Assembly: GCA_963169105.1 (NCBI GenBank) | Contig: OY720639.1 | Location: 119,929,117 to 119,993,116, forward strand | Direction of reading: 5' to 3' | Length of the DNA: 64,000 bases | Source: Ceriagrion tenellum | Lineage: Eukaryota > Arthropoda > Insecta > Odonata > Coenagrionidae | In this document: piece by piece, positions 55,700-64,000 of the stretch | How the letters are laid out: each line of letters opens with the position of its first letter | Position numbering within the stretch: the first letter of the stretch is position 1 | The notes under the pieces: generated by a model | The model's database searches: none | What the model saw: only the letters and a program-made list of their open reading frames with translations | What the model was told of the DNA's origin: nothing | Program-made: the position numbers and the translations under genes

Positions 55700-56095
55700 G
55701 AAGTTGGATGGTTCCTTGGTTTTATCATTGGGAAGGAGATACGATACAATAATCCGCTTAACATTTACGTGTTAAAATTGGAGCGGGAACCGAATCCGGA
55801 AATTGATCAGGAATCAATGATAGGAAGGAAGATAAAAAAGGAAAGATTGAAAATTGACCTAAGATTGCCGCTGAAAGACTTGCGTCATGCATTAAGTCCA
55901 ATCAATCACCCCCGAACTTCCATCTGGCGATCGGAAAATGATTTTCCAATTCAATAAAGAGCTTGCTTTTTGGAGGTCTAACGGAGATAATATCGATCGA
56001 TCGGCTTTAAGTAAAGTGGCGCCCTCAGCTATCGCAATGGTTAGCACAAACCTATCGATGGAGTCGAGGGCATTTAGAACCTGAAACGGACAGAT
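55700..56095. other. Unassigned spacer
   Basis: A 91-codon frame at 55682-55957 is open but has no recognisable domain. Confidence 0.35.
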
Positions 56096-56648
56096 TTAAG
56101 GTAGTCCGAGCGAAAAATCATTTTACTTAGAAATCAATGAATTTGGTCTCATTTTAAAGAAAAATATCACACTTTTTCAATGACACTAAAAATTCTACCC
56201 CTTACCACATTACTTTCGGAGATATTTGCCAAAAAATACCAGCTCTTTTACATGGGAAATGGTATGTCTATGCACACCAGAGAGACATTATTTACAAAAT
56301 GAGGGATTTCTAACACTTAGATGTAAAAAAACTAACAGATTGTATGTTTTCTTAACTATTTTTAAAAATTAATTATGTTGTCACCACAGCAGGTTCTTGG
56401 GTTTCACAAAAAACCTTCCGTTTTGAAGGAGTTTCAAACGCACCGCGCGGACAAATGAGTCAAGTTAAAGACTTATTTAGATATTTTCATTTAATTACTT
56501 ACAACTTCTGTCATATAAAATTATATAATTGCACCATTATTAATGAAATATTTAATTCATGTGTACTACATCTGGTGAAATTGAAACGTACAATCCAAAT
56601 ATGGTCTCTATTATGACTAGGGAACTATCTCGCTCGGACTACCTTAAT
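56096..56648 (-). mobile_element. M1 element copy k
   Basis: Best preserved ends: ttaaggtagtccgagcgaaa and tcgctcggactaccttaa, an inverted repeat of 17-18 bp including the TTAA. Confidence 0.85.
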
Positions 56649-57867
56649 AAGCCAAAATACCCTAAATACTCAGCCCTGCGAGCCGACGGAAACGAAAAAC
56701 TAAGAGATTTAAAGATGTTAGTCTTTCCCGGCGGATTCTTTTAGGGCTTCCAACTAGGTCCAAGACTTCTCAATGACCAACATTTCGATTAGAGAATTTA
56801 TTTTACCTTCCGAGCTGTAAAAAAATTTACATTTACAGCCCTGAAAGTGACAGGTAAATCTCCTACCGAAACATCGGCGATGATGAAACATTTACTCGAC
56901 GGGAACCCCTAGAAGTCACCAAAATAAGAGAGGCTAAGTGAACTAGGCAAAAAAATCTTTCTTACCATGCACGATTGCTGAATGCAACAACGTCAGATCG
57001 ATACATCAACAAACTCGATTAACATACAGTTTACAATCGTCATTTCTACTTATTGTTGCCCATTATATCCCTTCTTTTTGACTTAAGCACCCGTACAACT
57101 ACCAAGACAGAATGCAAGGTAGAATGCAGAGGGAAATGAAAATCCCATCTCTCAGCCGAAAACCATGCGGTAAGATCAACTTACAACGAAACCGCACCTT
57201 CCTTCTCATAGCATTTAAACACTGAAATTTCGCATTCGAGGGCATTAATTTATTAATATGCTAAACAGACTCCTTTTCACTCCCATTTCAAAAGATATGA
57301 CACGACGGCTCCCGACTTACATGACGGTCATCCCAGGACTTGTCGTTATCTCTGCTTACCAGCTGGGGACCGGCGACAGAGCGTTTCCATGTTTGACATC
57401 ACCATAAAGTGAGGGGTCACGGCGTCGTAGGGAGGGAATAGTTAATTAATTTAGGGTGAAAGGAAGGACATAGGGCGCGGGAAAGTGACGGGAGTCACAG
57501 CGAAGGGATTACTCCACATGCTTCGCCATTACACATTACCCTTATTAAAATGTAATACTTAGCAAAAGCTTAAATGATTAAAAACTTGATGACATGATAA
57601 ATTAATAATTCTCCGGTTTTAATACAAACTGCAACATAAATTTACCTGTAGGAAACGCACTTGTAAGAAACGTAAATGTACTAGGTAAATGTATTTGTAA
57701 AAAACGCACTAGTAAATAGCCTAAATACTTTAATCATTAGAATGTTGCAAACTTAAGCAATACAGATAAGTATAGGCGTCGATGCATGAAGTCATTTTTA
57801 AGTACTAAAAAGTTCTACTAAAGCGCACCGTATTGTCTCGTGTATATTGGTGCTATCCCACCTCCTC
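56649..57867. other. Unassigned spacer
   Basis: No family recognised. Short imperfect repeats of gtaagaaacgtaaatgta type occur around 57650-57720. Confidence 0.4.
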
Positions 57868-57870
57868 TTA

Positions 57871-58076
57871 AGGCCTCGTTACACGATACATTAGCCCGTA
57901 CATGTTTATGTACAAGTTCATGTTCGAATGCACGAACCAAATAGAGCAGGTTCTATTTTCCCGTTCATGCATTCGTAAAAGTTGGCGTGGTTACACGGTG
58001 AATTTTTGCGTTCATTCACGCGTTCAATTGTTCTTATATTAACTCGTAAGGGTTAATGCATCGTGTAACCAGGGCT
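57871..58076. mobile_element. PIF/Harbinger-type MITE
   Basis: 206 bp element with ends aggcctcgttacacgataca and, reverse-complemented, agccctggttacacgatgca, flanked by TTA at 57868-57870 and 58077-58079. Subterminal gttcatgc/gcattc motifs. No coding content. Confidence 0.8.
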
Positions 58077-58078
58077 TT

Positions 58079-58120
58079 ACACACCATTCAGGCGGCTCAC
58101 AGTGTAATATATAAATGTAA
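58079..58120 (+). mobile_element. LINE-H-type 3' hairpin remnant
   Basis: cacaccattcaggcggctca and a tatataaatgtaat tail resemble the terminal region. Weak. Confidence 0.35.
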
Positions 58121-61100
58121 TAGCAGTCACCATCGAATCAGGATTAGAGTTTGGAATGATATTCCTGATTAAATGTAGAACTCAAAAAATATTCGCCAGT
58201 TGAAAATGTGGGTGTTCTCACATTTGTCGTTTTGACATTTCGTCCGCTTTTCCGTATCTGTAGCAACAACATCCGTTACGGCCGGCGCCGAGAACTAGAC
58301 CACGAACATGGGATGAGTTGAGTCAATCAACATTCTTATGATTATCATTCATTTCATGTAGAAAATATTCAATCATTATTTTCACGACAAAGTTATTAGC
58401 TTTCGGCAAGGGATTTTGAAAGTAATTTTCGAAATGATGGAGTATATGGGTGGGAATAGAGAGGTTGAGATCTCTTGGTATGGCCGTGTTCCGAACGAAC
58501 CAGGGAGTCCGTAGAAGTCTTCGGAGAAGAATAACGATTGCAGATTCTTATTTCGTTGAGGGTTCACAGAACACCCACACCGGTAACGGGAAGGTGATTA
58601 TATTAGGACGGCGTTGTAGGGTGAAATATGGAGTTGATCCGTGATCTCGAGGCACCTGGATTAAAAGAGTGCTGTATTTACATCACTTTTGTTTTATTCA
58701 TAATACAAATCCCGTGGTTGTGAAGGGTTTCAATGGCAACAGTCGTCAAAGCTCTGAAATTATGGACGAGTTTATACGCATATTCCATAATTTTCACCTC
58801 GTCATTGAGGCCTGAAAGTGTTCTCAAAGCTGGAAGTGAATGTTTAATGTTGCGAAATGATGAAATCCACATACTCATCTTCTGACACACCATATGCAGA
58901 AGGACTGAACAAAAGCTAACATAAGATTCTAACTAAAAAAAAAGCTAACATAACTCTTTCCAGCAGTCGAGGAGTAAGACGCAAACTGTAATCATCAACA
59001 ACACAAAAGAAATTATTACGACTATTAATTCTGCGACAAACACAATTGCCTCCAACCTTCATTTTCTGTTGTTTTCTCACCAATCAACAATCTCCTTATC
59101 AACCACATTATTACTCCGGTATAAGTGGGAATATTCATCACGTATTCTTTCATTGCCGATGATTCGTTACAATATTGAATAATTATATTACTATTATTAT
59201 TGAACATATTATTTTAAATAAATACTTATGCTAACTTTTGCGAAATACTTGAGTGGAAGAAACGCATTAAGTGAAGCGGATTTTCCTTAAGAGAGCGTAT
59301 CGGCACTAACTTTTAGGGACCTATGGATTTCCATGTTTGAGAAGAAACTCTGGTACAACTCCACCTGATGGCGGCATAATGCGCTGAAACCATAATCGGT
59401 GACGGAAAATAAAAGTGCGGAAATTGTACCAGTGTTTCTTTTCAAATATGGATTTTCCTGAGTTGAAAACTCAACAGGAATAATAGTACTTAGATAACGT
59501 GGCAGGAGATAGGAAAGACAGCGCACGTTCTAAGGTACCTCCTACCCTAATTCTTGCAAGCCCAAATTGCTCCCGAGCAACTTTGGAATTAATGTTTAAG
59601 TATATGACGTCTAAGTGGTGTCTGAACGGATAACTTTCGGCAAAAAATCTACTCAACCAAGAACTCTACCTGCTTGAGAAGATAAGATGATAACTGAATT
59701 ACTTAGGCAAGCGCACGAGAGACTCTTTGGACGCCAGAACTTATTCATGGCATATTCTCTGGATATTCCTTTTGGATACCCGGGACTACGAAGTCTGAAA
59801 AAAAACAGAGAAGACCCTTTCGGAGATATCTGGAAACGTCGCCGAGATCGAAATAACGAAAATGTGATTTTTTTAGAAGGGGAGTAAGAGAAACGGAATC
59901 TTCTGGCGAGGGTCATACCAAAAGCGACAGCATCGAAGAAATGTTTCGGTGCATCAAAACGAATACGGCAAGAAAAAACACGGAGTTACCTTCTCATACT
60001 TATCTTCCAGCTTTTTTCCCGGAAGCGGACGGAGCAGGGCTTACGCCCAACGAACGATAAATGAAATACAAGCATGGGTCCATTTTTATTTATTACGAAA
60101 ATCCATCGCGCATTATACCGAAATATTGATATCTACATCAGCAAGTGAAGCCATGATGAATATCGCATTTTCAGCAATAAAGTACAAGAGGAAACATTAG
60201 TTGAATAACCATATTTGCGAGTATATATTAAGATGAAATTATTCTTTAGATTTCCTGCCACGAGATGATCGTCTTAAGATCTCTTCGCTGGCTGTTTAAT
60301 GCTCCTCCTCACGGTATTTGTCCTTCATTAAATCTAACAAATTCTGAAGAATTAGAAAGTTTAACGCACACGACCAATAACTCACGAACACGCTGTTTTA
60401 CGAACAGAGAACAAAAATATACTCACCGCGCAGAATGTCGTCTAAGTATAGGTTTTCGGTACGATATTATAAGTATAAATTAGAAAACCGGTGGGGATGA
60501 CATAAATAAAAATAAAATTCGCCTTCACTTTTGAATAAAAGGTGAGGGACTAATAAGCACAGCTACTCCAGAAATTGCGATTTATTTTTTTTAAGGGGTA
60601 CAATGAGCAACACAAATCAGGGTGACCATCTATCATCCACAGTTTCCTCAAAATAAACTTGAAATAGCCGTTTTTACTTCCAGGTAAGATACTTCTTAAA
60701 GTCGAAGGTATAGTTTCCGCGGTCGAGAAAAGGTAAAATAGTCATTAAAAGATGAATGGGAGACCCGTGCGCAAGAGAGCTCATTTTTTCCCACAGTAAA
60801 ATGATAATCACCACAGGCTCAAAAGACTTCATTCATTACACAGCCAAACTATGACATACGGCGGAATTTCAATCAAAAAATTATGTGGGTTGACATGTAT
60901 TATTAAGGAAGAAAAAATTAATTTAGATACCTAAACAACGCACTTCTTACACACTGAACTAAAATTCGCTTTATTGCGAAGGCATAAGTACATCAGACAG
61001 CAGAAGAAGACCATAGAAAAAGATTTACACGACTGAATTATCGCTTCACAATAAATATGCACAATCTTAATTTCGAAAATTCTGAGCAAATCATCAGGTG

Positions 61101-61797
61101 CACGTTTTTAAGCACTACACCATCACGTTATAACGATGCACCATAAAGGCAAATCACTATCGTCGAATTTTTTAATCCATCGGTAGACTATTTTATTGAT
61201 ATGGATGATACAAATAGTATTGACCAAGTTGACTGGGTAAAACAGATGGACTTTTAACGAGATATTCCACTAGGCCTACCATTTTCCAGACGATGTATTC
61301 GTCTCTCCCGTTGAGTACGAAACGTCGGAGAAGGCATTCCTCCAGGGCGGAGAAAAATGATACGGGCATCTCTACAACCGGCAATCTGGTGCAAAACGCG
61401 AGGTAAGTACTTTGATGGGGAAGTGGGCAGAGTGAGCTTCCCGACTCCATTTCCCCGGAATGGCATGTGGAGGCAGGGGTCCATTTGAGATGAGCCGGCT
61501 GGTCGTATCTCCCTTCCCTTTCCCTACCCCCTCCCTAGGGATCCTAATGTTCCCTAGTCCTTCTCCCGCGTGGCGCTCGCAACATTTCCTCTCGAACGTG
61601 ACCCGGATATACAGGAGAGTACACCTCCACACACATTACGGCTGCAGACCCAGTGGGGGCACTTTTAATCCTCGTTCGCCCACGTCCGTGCGAAGCGAGA
61701 CCAGCTACCTAGCTCTGATCATTTCCATCCTATTCCAACCTCCGCGTATCAGTACGTATTCCGATGCTATCAGTTTGTGAATACTTAAACAGCGTAT
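58121..61797. other. Unassigned spacer, 3.7 kb
   Basis: The longest stretch without a recognised repeat. I examined the open frames (e.g. 59653-59916 minus, 59949-60200 plus, 61460-61780 plus) and found no domain, no splice-supported exon pair and no inverted-repeat element. If a host exon is present I could not identify it. Confidence 0.4.
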
Positions 61798-62960
61798 TTT
61801 TCTAACGCCCACCCGAGTGAAAATATTTACCCGCCGCCCGCGCATAAATTAAAACGAACTGAGGAAGTTTTTCTTTTACATTTTCACTTGAGGAAATTTG
61901 AGCGAGATGTCACTCCACATATATTTCCATGAATTTTCCCCATTTGTAAACAAAAATGCCTTATAATTCTAATGACAATCAGATATCAGCCACTTCAAAC
62001 TATCCTCTTCGAGGTAGTTGCCAAATGTTATCACCATTTACCTTAGGAAAATACGCGCACAGAAGATACTTATTTTTTTAAATGAGGCATTTATGAGGCA
62101 GAGATCTCGCTAAAAATTTAACATAGTGGAGTTTGTGTTCATTCTCAACTGTATTTCAATTTCACTCAAATTCTTCCACAGCGTGTTTGTCTGACGCCCA
62201 CCCGAGGAAAAATATTCACCCGCCGTCCGAACTTAAATAAAAATGAACTGAGGAAGCTTATCATTACACTTTCACTAGAGAAAATTTGAGAAAGATATCA
62301 TTTCACATACAATTCCATGAATTTTCCCCATTTGTAAAATAATGCCTCATAATTCTAATGACAATCAGATATCAGCCACTTCAAACTATCCTCTTCGAGG
62401 TAGTTGCCAAATATCATCACCCATTGACCTTTGGAAAAAAATACGCTTTCAGGTGAGACCTAATTTTTGTTAAATCAGGTATTCATGAGGCAGAGATCTC
62501 GCTAAAAATTCAACATAGTGCAGTTTGTGTTCATTTTCAACTGTTTTTCCATCTCACCCAAATTCCTCCAGTGCATTTTTCTGACTCCAACCTGAGGAAA
62601 AATATTTATCCGCCGCCAGCACTTAGATAGAAAGAACTGAGGAAGCATTTCATTTAACTTTCACCAGAGGAAACTTGAGCGAGATATCACTTCACATATA
62701 TTTCCATGAATTTTCCCCCATTTGTAAACAAAAATGCCTCACAATTCTAACGACAAGCAGATATCACACAATTCAAACTGTCCTCTTCGAGGTAGTTGAC
62801 AAATAATATCACCCATTTACCTTTAGAAAAAGTACGCACTCATGGTAGACTTATTTTTTTTAATTGATATAATTATGAGGCAGTGATCTCGCTAGAAGTT
62901 TAACACAGTGTACTTTGTATTCATTCTCAACTGCTTTGAAAAACAAATCGATTGCCCACC
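61798..62960 (-). repeat. 389 bp tandem repeat, three units, built on an M1 end
   Basis: The block acgccca.ccgag..aaaatatt occurs at 61805, 62194 and 62584, a period of 389-390. Each unit contains an M1 terminus (gaggaaa.ttgagcgagat) with the following ~300 bp of M1, plus about 90 bp of non-M1 sequence (cccgccg...aactgaggaag). Confidence 0.85.
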
Positions 62961-63228
62961 GCAGTAATTTTTATAGAGTCGCAAGAAAATCTTCGGTTGT
63001 GGAAGAGTGTTCAGCATCAACGCAAAAAATAGTGTAAAGTTAAAAAACTAATACATTACGTGCTAAGGTAACTACGGAGATTTTCAGGAATACAAGACAA
63101 ATTTTTACGTCTATCGTGTTACAATATTCATTTCAAGCTTATTGGGGTTGCTTAAATTAAATAAAAAAAGTAAATATCTATTCTCTGCCATGACTAGGGT
63201 AAAATCTCAATCAAACCACCTCAAGACA
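61885..63228 (-). mobile_element. M1 element copy l, with expanded end
   Basis: After the third unit the sequence continues into the rest of a diverged M1: cgcaaaaaatagtgt, aaatatctattctctgccatgactagg and the end tctcaatcaaaccacctcaag. The element is therefore one M1 whose left end, as written here, was triplicated. Confidence 0.65.
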
Positions 63229-63584
63229 TGTCAATCATTTAGGAAAAACAGATTAAGACTCGAGATGAGAAGATTATTCGTCGAATGAATTTTTAAAAAG
63301 AACTCTTTTCGGTCATCGGCAGCAACTGAAGCGCCATGTCAATCACAATTAACGTATATTTCACTCATTCTAGTGATTTAACAATAACTCAAAAAATAGA
63401 CGGATAGGTACTTAACTTTCTCCTCACTTGGACACTAGGGAAATGTATTTCTCAAAACGTATTTTGAAACGGAGATTGGAATTTACATTAGAGAGGTAAA
63501 TGACCACTTTTTACACACCACTGCACATTGTAACAACAGGCTTTTTCAAGTGCAATTAGTGAAAAAATAGAGTGGACAATTCTG
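63229..63584. other. Unassigned spacer
   Basis: Nothing recognised before the LINE at the window edge. Confidence 0.4.
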
Positions 63585-64000
63585 ATTTTGTAATTGGAAA
63601 AGGCATTTGACAATGTTATTTGGAAAGAGATGTTCAGAGTGCTGAAGAAAGCAGGCCAAAAATATAAAGACATGCGGGTAATATTCAGCTTATACAAGAA
63701 CGAAATGGTTGTGATAAGGAATTTTCATCAAAAGCAAGAAGCAAAAGTTAGAAAAGGCGTGAGACAAGGATGTGCTCTCTCTCCTCTTATATTCAGTGCT
63801 TACATCCAGGAAACTATAGACCAAGTTCGTGAAACTACTGAGGTGGGGATTAAAATTAATGGACAGAAGATAGATATGCTGCGTTAAGCAGATGATATTG
63901 CTGTGATCACACAGACCAAAGAAGATCTAGAAAGGATGCTCAACACACTGGGTAGGATTTTCTGTAAACAGTATGGCATGAGAATAAACAAACGCAAAAC
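63585..64000 (+). pseudogene. Non-LTR retrotransposon reverse transcriptase core, cut by window edge
   Basis: The frame reads EKAFDNVIWKEMF (motif A, with the first catalytic aspartate in AFDNV), then EAKVRKGVRQGCALSPLIFS (motif B, RQGC.LSP), GIKINGQKIDMLR and, after a TAA, ADDIAVITQTKEDLERML (motif C). The TAA replaces the aromatic residue of the Y/F-ADD catalytic box; a single base change from TAT would give it. The frame is otherwise open to the window end. Region order and sequence fit the same group of LINEs as LINE-A, whose C-terminus would follow. Inactive as written. Confidence 0.85.

Overview
This is eukaryotic, repeat-dense, AT-rich DNA, most likely from an arthropod nuclear genome and probably an insect. 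The evidence is the mix of elements: 5'-truncated non-LTR retrotransposons (CR1/Jockey-like, I/Jockey-like and another LINE family), tRNA-derived SINEs, and nonautonomous DNA transposons of the hAT, PIF/Harbinger, pogo/Tigger, TTAA-type and P superfamilies. I could not name a species. I found no convincing complete host gene, no rRNA, no CRISPR and no prokaryotic operon. The window reads as intergenic or intronic DNA made of nested mobile elements of different ages. Most short open frames are chance frames or frames created by hairpin elements.

Family names used here are mine. M1 is a ~560 bp TTAA-associated element with termini like GGTAGTYYGAGCGA; about twelve copies occur (2.7, 3.8, 13.4, 18.2, 22.3, 22.9, 23.5, 30.4, 31.0, 53.2, 56.1 and 61.9 kb). 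Two of them have their inner terminus tandemly triplicated, with different periods. LINE-H is a CR1/Jockey-like LINE whose truncated 3' ends all finish in the same two-stem hairpin and a GTAGAT tail (2.4, 4.6, 7.2, 11.2, 13.1, 23.9, 25.7, 29.6, 32.5, 37.1, 44.1, 46.9, 51.1, 52.5 and 58.1 kb). LINE-A is another non-LTR family (0.4, 12.9, 20.5 and 48.1 kb); the reverse transcriptase core at the right edge (63.6 kb) probably belongs to the same family or a relative.

Layout. 0-5 kb: LINE-A split by a hAT element, then LINE-H and M1 copies. 5.5-6.5 kb: Harbinger-like element carrying a tRNA-SINE. 10-15 kb: near-perfect hairpin element, several LINE ends, M1 and a second SINE. 16-22 kb: pogo transposase relic, LINE ends, and an inverted-repeat insertion with a 14 bp target duplication. 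22-28 kb: cluster of M1 copies, one split by a LINE, and an inverted pair of GC-richer MITEs. 28-33 kb: 121 bp tandem array, a 150 bp duplicated coding-like segment, M1 copies with inserts. 34.6-40.6 kb: a MITE split by a P-superfamily element with a THAP exon, a second hairpin element, a Harbinger element with a short MADF-like ORF, and two more copies of the MITE. 44.4-48.7 kb: Harbinger relic with transposase remnant, inverted SINE pair, pogo element. 49.9-58 kb: I/Jockey LINE end, LINE-H, M1, long-arm foldback, Harbinger MITE. 61.8-64 kb: 389 bp tandem repeats derived from an M1 end, then a LINE reverse transcriptase cut by the window edge.

The parts worth most attention are the P element with perfect 8 bp target duplication and THAP exon, the two-member hairpin element family sharing a CTGAYGA-N19-GAAA core and a common tail, the covarying LINE 3' hairpin, and the repeated conversion of M1 ends into tandem arrays.
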